DNA of 64,000 bases, from the NCBI RefSeq assembly GCF_016765695.1, contig NZ_JAETGO010000094.1:45894-109893 (forward strand), written 5' to 3'. A program made the position numbers and the translations under genes. The notes below the pieces were generated by a model. The model worked only from the letters and a program-made list of their open reading frames with translations. It was not told the origin of the DNA and searched no databases. How positions within the stretch are numbered: the first letter of the stretch is position 1; each line of letters starts with the position of its first letter. Of this stretch, positions 36,392-47,700 are shown one piece after another. The DNA comes from Sporosalibacterium faouarense. GTDB lineage: Bacteria; Bacillota; Clostridia; Tissierellales; VENL01.

Positions 36392-37405
36392 ATGAGAATC
36401 GCAGTAGATGCTATGGGTGGCGATCATGCCCCAGAGGTAACTGTTAAAGGAAGTATAGATGCAGTTAAAGAGTATGGAATTAATGTTGTTTTGGTTGGTA
36501 ATAAGAATTTAATCGAAAAAGAATTAAAAAAATATGATTATGACAGAAATAATATAGAAATAGTACATACAGAAGAAGCAATAACTAATGAAGAAGAGCC
36601 AGTAAAGGCAATAAGGAAGAAGAAAGATTCTTCTATGGTTGTTGCTATGAATATGGTTAAAGATAAAGAAGCAGATGCAGTAATATCCGCAGGGAGTACA
36701 GGAGCACTTTTAGCTGGAGGACTCTTTATAATAAAGAGAATCAAAGGTATTGATAGAGGAGCCTTAGCATCTGTATATCCAACCAAGAAAGGAATATCAT
36801 TATTATTAGATGCGGGAGCTAACACAGATAGTAGAGCCAAATATCTTCAACAGTTTGCTATTATGGGTTCAGTTTATTCTAATAAAGTATTAGGTGTTGA
36901 AAACCCAAAGGTTGGGTTAATAAATATAGGTGTTGAGGAAGGCAAGGGCAATGGATTGACAAAAGAAGCTTTTAAACTTCTATCTGATACAGATGTTAAT
37001 TTTTATGGAAATCTTGAGGCAAGGGATATACCGGAAGGGTATGCTGACGTAATGGTAGCTGACGGATTTGTAGGAAATATTGTACTTAAATTGACAGAAG
37101 GATTGGCACTTTCCATATTCTCAATGCTAAAAGAAGAGTTTATGAAGTCCTTTAAATCTAAAATAGGCGCTCTAATGTTGAAACCAGGATTGAAACAATT
37201 CAAGAAGAAGCTTGACTATTCTGAATACGGTGGAGCACCATTGCTTGGTATAAAGAGACCTGTTATAAAGGCTCATGGAAGCTCTAATTCTAGAGCTATC
37301 AAGAATGCTATAAGACAGGCGAAAGTTTTTGTAGAAAATAACGTAATTGAAAAAATAGAAAATGACATAGAGAAGCTAGGAGGTAACGATGATACTAAAC
37401 AATAA
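36392..37405 (+). CDS. plsX: Phosphate acyltransferase PlsX
   Basis: 337 residues; converts acyl-ACP to acyl-phosphate for Pls[16 protein letters not shown] start, [16 protein letters not shown] and the GGAPLLGI segment are typical. TAGGAGG precedes the ATG at 36392; an upstream TTG lies before that site. Its last 17 bases overlap the fabH start, so translation is coupled. Confidence 0.96.
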   Translation: MRIAVDAMGGDHAPEVTVKGSIDAVKEYGINVVLVGNKNLIEKELKKYDYDRNNIEIVHTEEAITNEEEPVKAIRKKKDSSMVVAMNMVKDKEADAVISAGSTGALLAGGLFIIKRIKGIDRGALASVYPTKKGISLLLDAGANTDSRAKYLQQFAIMGSVYSNKVLGVENPKVGLINIGVEEGKGNGLTKEAFKLLSDTDVNFYGNLEARDIPEGYADVMVADGFVGNIVLKLTEGLALSIFSMLKEEFMKSFKSKIGALMLKPGLKQFKKKLDYSEYGGAPLLGIKRPVIKAHGSSNSRAIKNAIRQAKVFVENNVIEKIENDIEKLGGNDDTKQ

Positions 37406-38387
37406 AGGAATAGGTATTTTAGGAACTGGGAAATATGTTCCTGAAAAAGTGCTTACAAATCATGACCTTGAAAAAATGGTAGATACCAATGATGAGTGGA
37501 TAAGAACAAGGACGGGAATTAGTGAAAGAAGAATACTTGAAGATGATAAAGCTACTTCTTTTATGGCTACTGAAGCCGCAAGAAAAGCAATAGAGGATTC
37601 AGGCCTTAGTCCGGAAGATATTGATTTGATAATAGTTAGTACTGTTACACCAGATATGGCTTTTCCATCAACAGCATGTTTAGTTCAAGATAACTTAGGC
37701 TGTACTAATGCAGCTGCATTTGATTTAGAAGCTGCATGTTCTGGATTTTTATATGGATTATCAATGGCATATGGTCAAATATTTGCTGGACTTGTTAAAA
37801 ATGTATTGTTAATAGGTGCGGAGGCTTTAACTAGAATCACTGATTGGACTGATAGAAATACTTGCGTATTATTCGGCGATGGAGCTGGAGCAGCTGTTCT
37901 TGGTGAAGTACCTGAAGGGAAAGGAATTTTAGCCTTGAATTTAGGAGCTGACGGTAGAGGAGGTAAATATCTTACTCAACCAGCAGGAGGTTCTCTAATG
38001 CCTGCAACTAAAGAATCCGTGGAAAATAGAATGCACTATATAAGAATGGAAGGAAATGAAGTATTCAAGTTTGCTGTAAGAACTATGGCAGATGCATCAA
38101 TGAACGTATTGGAAAAAGCTAACATGGAAATTAGTGATGTGGATTTCCTTGTACCTCATCAAGCGAATATTAGAATCATCAATTCTTCTAGAAAGAAATT
38201 GAAATTGCCTAAGGATAAAGTAGTTGTAAACTTAAATAAATATGGAAATATGTCTTCGGCATCAATCCCCGTTGCTTTAGATGAAGCAGTGAAAGAAGGC
38301 AGAATCGACAATAATGATAATGTTATTTTAGTTGGATTTGGTGGAGGACTTACTTGGGGTTCCTGCTTACTAAAGTGGCATAAATAA
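37389..38387 (+). CDS. fabH: Beta-ketoacyl-ACP synthase III
   Basis: 332 residues; condenses acyl-CoA with malonyl-ACP to start chains. Catalytic Cys117 (AACSGFLY), His257 (PHQANIRI) and Asn in [12 protein letters not shown] complete the triad. GGAGGT lies in the plsX 3' end, with the ATG at 37389. Confidence 0.96.
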   Translation: MILNNKGIGILGTGKYVPEKVLTNHDLEKMVDTNDEWIRTRTGISERRILEDDKATSFMATEAARKAIEDSGLSPEDIDLIIVSTVTPDMAFPSTACLVQDNLGCTNAAAFDLEAACSGFLYGLSMAYGQIFAGLVKNVLLIGAEALTRITDWTDRNTCVLFGDGAGAAVLGEVPEGKGILALNLGADGRGGKYLTQPAGGSLMPATKESVENRMHYIRMEGNEVFKFAVRTMADASMNVLEKANMEISDVDFLVPHQANIRIINSSRKKLKLPKDKVVVNLNKYGNMSSASIPVALDEAVKEGRIDNNDNVILVGFGGGLTWGSCLLKWHK

Positions 38388-38403
38388 CTTGGGAGGGTTT
38401 TAA

Positions 38404-39342
38404 ATGTTTAAAACTGAACTATGTAGCCTGTTAGATATTGAATATCCGATAATTCAAGGTGGTATGGCTTGGGTTGCAACTGCAGAACTTGCTGCTGCAG
38501 TATCTAACGCAGGTGGTTTAGGATTAATAGGTTGTGGAAATGCGCCTGCGGACGTTATTAAAGAAGAGATAAAGAAAATAAAATCACTAACTGACAAGCC
38601 ATTTGGAGCTAATGTTATGTTATTATCTCCTCATGTCAATGAGATTATGGATTTATTATATGAAGAAAAGGTTCCTGTAATAACTACTGGAGCAGGAAAT
38701 CCTGGTAAGCACATAAAAAGATTTAAAGAAATTGGGACAAAAGTAATTCCAGTAGTACCTTCGGTTGCCTTAGCTCAAAGAATGGAGAAATTAGGTGCTG
38801 ATGCTATTGTTGTAGAGGGAACTGAAGCAGGTGGACATATTGGTGAACTAACTACTATGGCTTTAGTACCTCAAGTTGTGGATGCAGTTAATATACCTGT
38901 TATTGCTGCTGGAGGGATTGCCGACGGAAGAGGACTTGTGGCTTCCTTAGCTTTAGGGGCTAAAGGAGTTCAAATAGGAACAAGGTTCGTTTGTACTGTA
39001 GAATGTACTGCCCATGAAAGTTATAAAGAAACAATAATTAAAGCAAAGGATAGGGACGCTATAGCAACAGGTAGATCAACTGGTCATCCTGTAAGACTTA
39101 TTAAAAATAAATTTGCTAAAGAATTCTTAAAGCTTGAGAAAGAAGGGGCAGATGTTGAAGAAATAGAAAAATTTGGAGTTGGTTCACTGAGAAAGGCAGT
39201 AGTTGAAGGAGATAATAAAAGTGGATCTGTTATGGCAGGACAAATTAGTGGTCTTATAAATGAAATAAAAACTTGTGAAGAGGTAATCATAGATATTATA
39301 AATGAAGCAAAAAACGTTAAAAAATCTTTGACAGAACTTTAA
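38404..39342 (+). CDS. fabK: Enoyl-ACP reductase II (FMN-dependent)
   Basis: 312-residue FMN TIM-barrel reductase for the last step of elongation, the FabK rather than FabI type. PIIQGGMAWVATAELAAAVS, EGTEAGGHIGE with catalytic His145, and AAGGIADGRG, GTRFVCTVEC are diagnostic. GGGAGG precedes the ATG. No FabI or FabL is in the window; being FabK-based would imply triclosan insensitivity. Confidence 0.95.
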   Translation: MFKTELCSLLDIEYPIIQGGMAWVATAELAAAVSNAGGLGLIGCGNAPADVIKEEIKKIKSLTDKPFGANVMLLSPHVNEIMDLLYEEKVPVITTGAGNPGKHIKRFKEIGTKVIPVVPSVALAQRMEKLGADAIVVEGTEAGGHIGELTTMALVPQVVDAVNIPVIAAGGIADGRGLVASLALGAKGVQIGTRFVCTVECTAHESYKETIIKAKDRDAIATGRSTGHPVRLIKNKFAKEFLKLEKEGADVEEIEKFGVGSLRKAVVEGDNKSGSVMAGQISGLINEIKTCEEVIIDIINEAKNVKKSLTEL

Positions 39343-39353
39343 GGAGTGATAGA

Positions 39354-40310
39354 ATGGGTAAGGTAGCTTTTCTTTTCCCAGGACAGGGAGCTCAATATGT
39401 AGGAATGGGAAAAGATATTTACGATAAATATCCTAAGGCAGCAGAGGTTTTTGATAAAGCCAACGAAAGCTTAGGTATGGATATAAAGAAGATGTGCTTT
39501 GAAGGCCCAGAAGAGCAATTAGTAAAAACTGAAAATACTCAACCTGCTATTTTAACTACATCAATTGCATTTTTAAGAGTTATAGAAGAGGAACTAGGAC
39601 TTGAAGCAGATGTAACTGCAGGGTTAAGCCTAGGTGAATATTGTTCCTTAGTTTATAGTGGAGCGCTAAGCTTTGAGGATGCTGTTAAGCTAGTTAAAAA
39701 AAGAGGTAAGTATATGCAGGAGGCTGTTCCAGTAGGAAAAGGAACTATGGCTGCAATTATAGGTCTTGAAAGAGATGAGGTTGAAGAAGCAATAGCTGGA
39801 GCTAGTAGCTCAGGTATAGTTGAAGGTGCAAATTACAACTGTCCTGGACAAATAGTTATATCAGGAGAAGTGCCTGCTGTAGAAAAGGCATGTGAACTAG
39901 CAAAGGAAAAGGGTGCAAAACGTGCTTTAATTTTACCAGTAAGTGCTCCATTTCATTGTCAAATGCTTAAGCCAGCAGGAGTTAAGTTAAATGAAGAGTT
40001 AGAAAATGTAACTCTATCACCAATGAATAAGCAAGTTATATCAAATGTTACAGCTAGCTATATAGGAAATGAAAGTGAAATACAAGGACTTCTTACAGAT
40101 CAGGTATCTAAATCTGTTTTATGGGAAGATACAATAGAGCTTATGTTAAAGGATGGAGTTGAAACCTTTATTGAGATAGGACCAGGAAAATCTATTACTG
40201 GATTTATTAAGAAAACAATTAGAAAACATAAGGAATATAAAAAGGTAGTTAGCACATATAATGTAGAAGATTTAGACTCGTTAAATAAACTAATTGAAGA
40301 ATTCAAATAA
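39354..40310 (+). CDS. fabD: Malonyl-CoA:ACP transacylase
   Basis: 318 residues. FPGQGAQYVGMGKDI start, nucleophile Ser92 and His201 (SAPFHCQML). The nucleophile elbow reads GLSLGEY instead of the more usual GHSLGEY, with Leu91 in place of His. Eleven bases after fabK. Confidence 0.95.
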   Translation: MGKVAFLFPGQGAQYVGMGKDIYDKYPKAAEVFDKANESLGMDIKKMCFEGPEEQLVKTENTQPAILTTSIAFLRVIEEELGLEADVTAGLSLGEYCSLVYSGALSFEDAVKLVKKRGKYMQEAVPVGKGTMAAIIGLERDEVEEAIAGASSSGIVEGANYNCPGQIVISGEVPAVEKACELAKEKGAKRALILPVSAPFHCQMLKPAGVKLNEELENVTLSPMNKQVISNVTASYIGNESEIQGLLTDQVSKSVLWEDTIELMLKDGVETFIEIGPGKSITGFIKKTIRKHKEYKKVVSTYNVEDLDSLNKLIEEFK

Positions 40311-40321
40311 GGAGTGAGTTT

Positions 40322-41065
40322 ATGGATTTAAATGGTAAAGTTGCTCTTGTAACTGGAGGGTCTAGGGGTATTGGTAAGGCAATTGCCTTAAAGCTGGCTT
40401 CTCTAGGGGCTAAAGTAGTTATAAATTATTCAAGTAGCGATGTTAAGGCTAAAGAGGTAGTTGAAGAAATTAAGGGCTTAGGAAGTGATGCCTTGGCTGT
40501 TAAAGCTAATGTTGCTAAGATGGATGAGACAAAAAATTTAATTGAAAAAGCAATTGAAAAATTTGAAAAAGTTGATATACTTGTAAATAATGCAGGTATC
40601 ACTAGGGATAATCTATTAATGAGAATGAGTGAAGAAGAATGGGACTCCGTATTTAATGTAAATATGAAGGGAACATTTAATGTAACTAAATCATTAATTA
40701 GAAGCATGATAAAACAAAAAAATTGTAGTATAATAAACATTGCATCTGTTGTAGGGATTACTGGAAATGCAGGACAATCAAACTATTCGGCTTCAAAGGC
40801 TGGAATCATTGGGTTTACTAAATCAATAGCAAAGGAAGTTGCTAAAAAGAATGTAAGAGTAAATGCCATAGCACCTGGATTCATTGAAACGGCTATGACA
40901 GATGAGCTTTCTGATAAAGTGAAGGATGAATACATGAAGAATATACCACTTAAGAGGCTTGGTAAGCCTGAAGATATTGCTAATACAGTGGCGTTTTTAG
41001 CAAGTGATATGTCAAGCTATATTACTGGTCAGGTTATAGTTGTTGACGGTGGTATGATAGTATAA
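40322..41065 (+). CDS. fabG: 3-oxoacyl-ACP reductase
   Basis: 247-residue SDR. GGSRGIGKAIA NADPH site, NNAGITRDNLLMRM, and Tyr155/Lys159 in YSASKAG; C-terminal GQVIVVDGGMIV. AAGGAGTGAG precedes the ATG, in the fab order. Confidence 0.96.
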   Translation: MDLNGKVALVTGGSRGIGKAIALKLASLGAKVVINYSSSDVKAKEVVEEIKGLGSDALAVKANVAKMDETKNLIEKAIEKFEKVDILVNNAGITRDNLLMRMSEEEWDSVFNVNMKGTFNVTKSLIRSMIKQKNCSIINIASVVGITGNAGQSNYSASKAGIIGFTKSIAKEVAKKNVRVNAIAPGFIETAMTDELSDKVKDEYMKNIPLKRLGKPEDIANTVAFLASDMSSYITGQVIVVDGGMIV

Positions 41066-41094
41066 ACTAAATATTGAAAGGAGGTGTATTGGTA

Positions 41095-41322
41095 ATGTTA
41101 TTTGATAAATTAAAAGAAATCATAATGGATCAATTAGAGGTTGAAGAAGATGAAATAAACATGGACTCTTCATTCCAAGATGACTTAGATGCAGACTCTT
41201 TAGATGTTGTAGAACTTATTATGGCTATTGAAGATGAGTTCGACATTGAAATACCAGATGAAGATGCTGAAAAGATATCTACTGTTAAGGATGCTATTGA
41301 TTACATAGAAAAAAATCAATAA
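41095..41322 (+). CDS. acpP: Acyl carrier protein
   Basis: 75 residues, strongly acidic. The phosphopantetheine Ser35 lies in [20 protein letters not shown] is eight bases before the ATG at 41095; upstream TTG codons in frame are within or before it. Followed by a hairpin, so acpP may be expressed above the level of fabF. Confidence 0.96.
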   Translation: MLFDKLKEIIMDQLEVEEDEINMDSSFQDDLDADSLDVVELIMAIEDEFDIEIPDEDAEKISTVKDAIDYIEKNQ

Positions 41323-41365
41323 TCCTAGATGGTAATAAAAGTACTTTATATTAACCTTGAAAAAG

Positions 41366-41389
41366 AGTCCGGATAAATTCCGGACTTTC
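41366..41389 (+). terminator. Terminator or attenuator between acpP and fabF
   Basis: AGTCCGGA (41366-41373), loop TAAAT, TCCGGACT (41379-41386), then TTT. The short T run suggests partial read-through into fabF. A TATAAT at 41413-41418 could provide separate initiation. Confidence 0.65.
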
Positions 41390-41454
41390 AAAATAAATAA
41401 TGAAATTATTCATATAATATAAATTATTACAAATTACTCGTTAGGGGGTAAAAA

Positions 41455-42696
41455 ATGAAGAAGAGAGTTGTAGTTACAGGTATAGGAATTATAAGTCCTG
41501 TAGGAATAGGAAAAGATAATTTCTGGAGTTCAATCAAAGAAGGAAAAAGTGGTATTGGACCAATAACAAGGTTTGATACTGAAGGATTTCCTACTAAGGT
41601 TGCTGGAGAAGTAAAGGATTTTAATGTAACTGATTACATTGATAAAAAGGAAGCTAAAAGAATGGACAGATTTACACATTATGCTGTGGCGGCTAGTAAA
41701 TTAGCTGTAGAGGATTCTAAACTTGATCTTGAGAATATCAATAATGATAAGTTTGGTGTTATTTTAGGGTCGGGCATTGGTGGACTTGAAACTTTTGAAG
41801 AACAGCATGAGAAGCTTTTAAACAAAGGACCTAGAAGAGTAAGTCCATTTTTCATACCTATGATGATTGGGAATATGGCGGCTGGTCAAGTTTCTATCAT
41901 GTTAGGTGCAAAGGGAGCAAATGAAACTATCGTGACAGCATGTGCTTCATCTACGAATGCAATTGGTGATAGCTTCAAGATTATTCAAAGAGGAGATGCT
42001 GAGATTATAGTTACTGGTGGTGCAGAGGCTTCTATTACACCAATGGCTGTTGCTGGATTCTCATCAATGAAGGCTATGTCTACAAACAATGACAATCCTG
42101 GGAAAGCTAGTAGACCATTTGATAAAAATAGAGATGGTTTTGTTATGGGTGAAGGAGCAGGTATTTTAGTTTTAGAGGACCTAGAGCATGCTTTAAAAAG
42201 AGGAGCCCATATATATGCTGAGGTAGTAGGATATGGAATGTCTTCAGATGCATACCATATGACTGCTCCAGCTGACAACGGAGAAGGTGCTTTTAGAGCT
42301 ATGGAAATGGCTGTTAATGATGCAGACATCAATCCTAGTGATGTAGATTATATTAATGCCCACGGAACATCAACAGAGCTTAATGATAAGTTTGAAACAG
42401 CAGCAATTAAGGATTTATTCAAAGACCATGCATATAAGCTTAAGGTAAGCTCGACTAAATCTATGACAGGACATCTTCTAGGGGCTGCTGGTGGTATAGA
42501 AGGTTGTATATGTGCATTATCAATAGATAATAGCTTTATTCCACCTACGATTAACTATGAAACTAAGGATGAAAATTGTGATCTTGATTATGTTCCTAAT
42601 AAGGGAGTAAATCAGGATGTAAACTATGCTATATCAAATTCATTGGGATTTGGTGGACACAATGCTTCTATCCTTTTGAAAAAGTATACTGCTTAG
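41455..42696 (+). CDS. fabF: Beta-ketoacyl-ACP synthase II
   Basis: 413 residues. Catalytic Cys163 in [10 protein letters not shown], His303 in [11 protein letters not shown] and His340 in [22 protein letters not shown] precedes the ATG. Last gene of the fatty-acid operon; fabZ and acc genes must lie elsewhere. Confidence 0.97.
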   Translation: MKKRVVVTGIGIISPVGIGKDNFWSSIKEGKSGIGPITRFDTEGFPTKVAGEVKDFNVTDYIDKKEAKRMDRFTHYAVAASKLAVEDSKLDLENINNDKFGVILGSGIGGLETFEEQHEKLLNKGPRRVSPFFIPMMIGNMAAGQVSIMLGAKGANETIVTACASSTNAIGDSFKIIQRGDAEIIVTGGAEASITPMAVAGFSSMKAMSTNNDNPGKASRPFDKNRDGFVMGEGAGILVLEDLEHALKRGAHIYAEVVGYGMSSDAYHMTAPADNGEGAFRAMEMAVNDADINPSDVDYINAHGTSTELNDKFETAAIKDLFKDHAYKLKVSSTKSMTGHLLGAAGGIEGCICALSIDNSFIPPTINYETKDENCDLDYVPNKGVNQDVNYAISNSLGFGGHNASILLKKYTA

Positions 42697-42705
42697 ATGA
42701 TATTT

Positions 42706-42750
42706 AAAGCTAATTGCAATGGGTCCATTGCAATTAGCTTTATTTTTAAT
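42706..42750 (+). terminator. Strong terminator after fabF
   Basis: AAAGCTAATTGCAATGG (42706-42722) is perfectly inverted at 42725-42741, then TATTTTTAAT. Sixteen or more paired bases. Confidence 0.9.
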
Positions 42751-42806
42751 ATTTTACCTTCTTGAAATATTATATTTGCATGTATATTATTTTATGTAGT
42801 AAACTA

Positions 42807-42874
42807 TATAATGGATACTATTGCAGATATTTTAAAGTATTTTAAAATACCTACAATGTTATCTAAATAACATT
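42807..42874 (+). promoter_or_regulatory. rnc promoter and structured 5' leader
   Basis: TATAAT at 42807-42812 (no clear -35) is followed by a leader holding the palindrome GTATTTTAAAATAC and a hairpin AATGTTAT-CTAA-ATAACATT (42855-42874) that abuts the rnc ribosome site. A double-stranded RNA target for RNase III itself is plausible but unproven. Confidence 0.45.
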
Positions 42875-42887
42875 ACGGAGGTTAATT

Positions 42888-43610
42888 ATGGCCAAATTAA
42901 TTAAGAAACGAAAGGAATTATTCAATGAATTTCAACAAAGAATAGGTTATAGCTTTGAAAATGATGAACTTCTTAATAGAGCTTTTACCCATAGCTCTTT
43001 TGCAAACGAACATAAGAGGCAAAATCTTTCTAATAACGAAAGATTAGAGTTTTTAGGTGATTCTGTTTTGAGTGTAGTGGTAAGTGACTATATCTTTGAA
43101 AAATATCCTAATTATCCAGAAGGAGAACTTACAAAGTTAAGGGCTACTGTCGTTTGTGAGCCGTCCTTAGCGATTATTGCAAAGAAGCTTAATCTAGGAA
43201 TATATTTGCTTCTAGGAAAAGGGGAAGAAGCTACAGGAGGAAGAGAAAGGGTGTCAATAGTAGCTGATGCTGTAGAAGCAGTTATTGGAGCTATATATCT
43301 AGACGGAGGTCTTATAAATGCTCGTAAATTTATACTAAGTATATTTACTGCCATTATTGATGAAGCTGTTAAGGGAAAACTCTTTATTGACTATAAAACA
43401 GAACTTCAAGAAGTACTTCAAAGGACTACTAAGGCTAAGATTAGGTATACGGTTATAAATGAAGATGGACCGGATCATAATAAGATATTTCAAATAGGTG
43501 TTAAGGTAGGAAATAAATTATTAGGAGAAGGTATGGGTAAAAGCAAAAAAGAAGCTGAACAGAATGCAGCAAAGTCTGCATTAAGTGATTTAGGTGTTAT
43601 TAATGAGTAA
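42888..43610 (+). CDS. rnc: Ribonuclease III
   Basis: 240 residues; cleaves double-stranded RNA in rRNA processing. Signature NERLEFLGDSVLSVV, DAVEAVIGAIYLDGG metal-site Asp/Glu, and a C-terminal dsRNA-binding domain (about 160-235) ending GKSKKEAEQNAAKSAL. ACGGAGG precedes the ATG. Overlaps the next gene by eight bases. Confidence 0.97.
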   Translation: MAKLIKKRKELFNEFQQRIGYSFENDELLNRAFTHSSFANEHKRQNLSNNERLEFLGDSVLSVVVSDYIFEKYPNYPEGELTKLRATVVCEPSLAIIAKKLNLGIYLLLGKGEEATGGRERVSIVADAVEAVIGAIYLDGGLINARKFILSIFTAIIDEAVKGKLFIDYKTELQEVLQRTTKAKIRYTVINEDGPDHNKIFQIGVKVGNKLLGEGMGKSKKEAEQNAAKSALSDLGVINE

Positions 43611-44688
43611 GAAGCATCATATAATACCTATATTTGTTCCCCATAGGGGATGTCCCCATGATTGTGTTTTTTGTAATCAAAAGAAGATAACTGGATTAAC
43701 TACTGATGTTACTGAAGAAGAAGTGACATCTACCATTGAAGAATACTTAAAGACTATTCCAAGTTCTAATGAAGTCTTAGAGGTTGCTTTTTTCGGGGGA
43801 AGCTTTACTGGCATAGAAATAGAAGTTCAAAAAAAGCTTTTAGGTATAGCTAATCATTATAAACGAATGGGGAAGATAGATGAGATAAGGCTATCTACAA
43901 GACCCGATTATATAGATTCAAGTATACTTAATATGCTAAAAGAAAACGGAGTAGATAGTATAGAGTTAGGAGTTCAGTCATTAGATGAGGAAGTTCTAAA
44001 AAAAAGTTATAGAGGACATAACGCAGGTGATGTATATACTGCTGTGGATTTAATTAAAGATAATAACTTTAAACTAGGACTGCAAATGATGGTAGGATTA
44101 CCGGGAGATAATGAGGAAAAGGCTGTATCTACTGCAATAAAAATTGCAAACTTAAAACCTGATTTTGTTAGAGTATATCCAACTTTAGTTATCAAAGAAA
44201 CTTATTTAGAAGAAATGTATTTAAAGGGACAGTATGAATCCTTTAGCATAGATAAAACAGTTGATATCTGTGGAGATATTTTAATGATTTTTTACAGTAG
44301 GGATATACCTGTAATAAGATTGGGATTGCAGCCTACTGATAATGTAGCTGAAAATAAAGACGTAGTGGGTGGACCTTTTCATCCAGCTATCAGACAATTA
44401 GTTCAAACAAAGATATATAATAGGGTGTTAAGGGAATATTTTGAAGATCATCCTATTACTAACGATGAACTTATTATTAATGTGAATGAAGGTGAAATTT
44501 CAAACCTTGTTGGTCAAGGTTCTAGTAATATTAGATTTCTTAAGGAAGAGTTTGGATTTAGAAAAATAAAGACCATGGGAAATGATATTTCTAAAGAGTA
44601 TTTTTATATTAAAGCAGGTGACTCACAATATAAAATCGAACTTAAAGAATACATCGAAAAATATATTACTAAATATATCAAGGAGTAA
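43603..44688 (+). CDS. Elp3-like radical SAM protein
   Basis: 361 residues. CPHDCVFC is the radical SAM cluster motif; AFFGGSFTGIE and DSIELGVQSLDEEVL follow the Elp3/oxygen-independent coproporphyrinogen-like pattern. The C-terminal part is short and lacks a recognisable acetyltransferase domain, so it is not a complete Elp3. It lies between rnc and smc, a common arrangement in Clostridia; substrate is unknown. The ATG at 43603 overlaps the last codons of rnc, with AGGTG upstream. Confidence 0.88.
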   Translation: MSKKHHIIPIFVPHRGCPHDCVFCNQKKITGLTTDVTEEEVTSTIEEYLKTIPSSNEVLEVAFFGGSFTGIEIEVQKKLLGIANHYKRMGKIDEIRLSTRPDYIDSSILNMLKENGVDSIELGVQSLDEEVLKKSYRGHNAGDVYTAVDLIKDNNFKLGLQMMVGLPGDNEEKAVSTAIKIANLKPDFVRVYPTLVIKETYLEEMYLKGQYESFSIDKTVDICGDILMIFYSRDIPVIRLGLQPTDNVAENKDVVGGPFHPAIRQLVQTKIYNRVLREYFEDHPITNDELIINVNEGEISNLVGQGSSNIRFLKEEFGFRKIKTMGNDISKEYFYIKAGDSQYKIELKEYIEKYITKYIKE

Positions 44689-44702
44689 AGAGGTGTTTTA
44701 CT

Positions 44703-47700
44703 TTGTATTTAAAACGAATAGAGGTACAAGGATTTAAATCCTTTGCAGATAAAGTAGATGTACAATTTGAAGGTGGAATTACCGGTGTGGTAGGTCCTAA
44801 CGGAAGTGGGAAAAGTAATATTTCCGATGCCATAAGATGGGTTCTAGGTGAACAAAGTGCAAAAACATTAAGGGGTAGTAAAATGGAAGATATTATTTTC
44901 TCTGGTACAGAGAAGAGAAAGCCCCTAGGTTATGCAGAGGTAACTTTAGTTCTAGATAATAAGGATAATAAGCTGAATATAGATTACTCAGAGGTTAGTG
45001 TTACAAGAAGAGTTTTTAGGTCTGGTGATAGTGAATATTACATCAATAAGACAGCCTGTAGACTTAAGGATATAAAAGAGCTATTTATGGATACAGGTGT
45101 TGGTAAAGATGGATACTCTATAATAGGACAAGGTAAGATTGATGAAATATTAAGCTCTAAATCTGAGGATAGAAGAAACCTATTTGAAGAGGCTGCCGGT
45201 ATAGTTAAGCATAAGACTAGAAAGGAAGAGGCAGAAAAGAAGCTTGAAAAGACTAAGGATAATATTTTAAGAATAAATGATATTATTAAAGAGCTGGAAA
45301 TGCAAATTGATCCATTAAGAGAGCAATCAGAAAAAGCTAAAAGGTTTAATGAACTGTCAGAAAAGCTAAAGGATTTAGAAGTGAATTTATATATACGAGA
45401 AATAGATAAACTTAGGGAACAGCTACAGCATTTAGATAATCAAAAGGATGTTGTAAATAATCAATTAAAGACTAATGAAAACAGAAGAGATGAGTTAGAG
45501 GCAAAATACTCAGAAGGAAAGTCTCAAATAGAAGAAATGGATTCTAAAATAGAAGAAATTCAAAACTTAAAATATAGTACTCAAAATAAGATTGAGAAAA
45601 ACGAAGGAGAAATTAAGCTTTTCAATGAAAAGACTTCTATAATAGAAAAAGAAATGGAAAGAATAGAGAATGAGATAAAAAGTTTAAATCTAAAGATAGA
45701 AGATCTGAATACGGAGAGGACAAGTCTTCAAGCTAGAAAAGAAGAGGTTTCAAATAAATTAACTTCTTTAAATAATGAAATCCATGAGAAAAGTGAAAAG
45801 TTATTAGGTTTAACTAGAGAAATGGAGGACAAAGAGAAGTTTATTGAAGATAAGAAAACAAACGTGATTGAAATTCTCAATATGGTAGCTGATAAAAAAA
45901 GTAGGATAAATAGCTTAAATTCCTTTAATCAAAATATAGATAAACGAGTAAAACAAATTAATGATGAAATTGAAGAATTGAAGACAAGTGAAGAAAATAA
46001 TATTAAAAGCTTAGAGAAAATAGACTTGGAAGCAAACAATAAGATAGAGCGATTAGATGAATTACAAAGGAATAAATCTGTTTTTGAAAAGAATAAGTCA
46101 GAAAAGGAAACAATGCTAAAGAAGACTATTCAAAGAGTTAATATATTAAATGGAGATATTCAAGGTAAACTATCTAATTACAGGCTTCTTAAAGATATGA
46201 AGGATGAATATGAAGGCTTTTATTCTAGTGTTAAGAATGCTTTAAAGGCGGCGAAAAACAACTCCAATCTGGGGAAAGGTGTTCGTGGGGTTGTAGCTGA
46301 GCTTATTCAGGTAGATAAGAAGTTTGAAAGGGCAATAGAGGTGGCTTTAGGCTCTTCAATTCAAAATATCGTAACTGAGAGTTCAGAGGATGCTAAGGTA
46401 ATGATTAATTACCTTAAAAGAAATAAGCTTGGAAGGGTTACATTCCTACCAATGTCATCAATAAAAGGTAGAAGTATTAATAACTATGAAAGCAAGCTCT
46501 TAAGCTCTGATGGAGTTTTAGGAGTAGCTTCAGAACTAATAAACTATAGTCAAGAATATAAGAACATATTCGGTAGTTTATTAGGCAGAACTGTAATTGT
46601 AGATAATATTGATACTGGGATTAAGATTTCTAAAATGTGCAATTATTCATTGAAGATAGTTTCCCTTGACGGTGATGTTATGAATCCAGGAGGATCAATG
46701 ACTGGAGGTAGTTACAGAACTAATAATACAAATCTACTGGGGAGAGAAAGACAGATTAAAGAGCTTAAGTCAAACATAAGTAGATTGAAGGAAGAATTAG
46801 ATAAAGAGAGAAATTCCGAAGAAACAATAAGAAATGAATTTCAAGATATAGATAGTAAAATACTAGAAGCATCTAGAGAAATTAATGAGATTAAAGTTAA
46901 TTTAGCAAGACTGGAGAACCAAAAATCTCAAACCCAGGAAGAACTAAATAAGATAGACAAATCAATTGGGAAGTATAACAATGAGAGACAGCAGCTTACT
47001 CAAGAGAGTCAAGAATCTAAGGATGATATTGATTCTATTCAAGAAGAAATTGAAGAATTAAAGAAAGAACATGAGATGGCTCAAGGAAGTATAGATAGTA
47101 TGATTAAAACCTTTGAGTACGAAAGAGATACTAAGAGCAAACTTCAGGATGAAATTACTGATTTGAAGGTTAATGCTGCTTCATTAAAACAAGAGGTTAA
47201 ATCTATTGAAGGTTCAATTGATAAGGTTAATGAAGAAGTGATAGATTCTAAAGAGAAAATAAGTGATAAGCATACAGAACATCAGAATTCCACAAATTCT
47301 CTTACTGAAGTTAAAAATAGATATCAACAGTTAAATAAGGAGAAGGAAGCATTGATTGAAGCCCTTAGTGAATATGAAGAAAAGGTAAATGAAGTTAAGG
47401 AGCAAAGAACTACATTTATGAAAAGCTTCTATGAAGAGCAAGAAAAGCTTAAGGAAATGAACAGAAAGATTAATGATTTACAGAAGAGTTTAAATATAAT
47501 AGATACAAAGCATGCAAAATATAATGTACAATTGGAAAACTATAATAATAAGCTTTGGGATGACTATGATATGTCTTATCAAATGGCTTTAGGAATCAAA
47601 CGAGAAATTGAAAGTATTTCTAAGGTGCAGAATGACATAAGAAGTATTAAGCTAGATATTAGAAATCTAGGGAATGTGAATCTTGGTTCTATTGAGGAAT

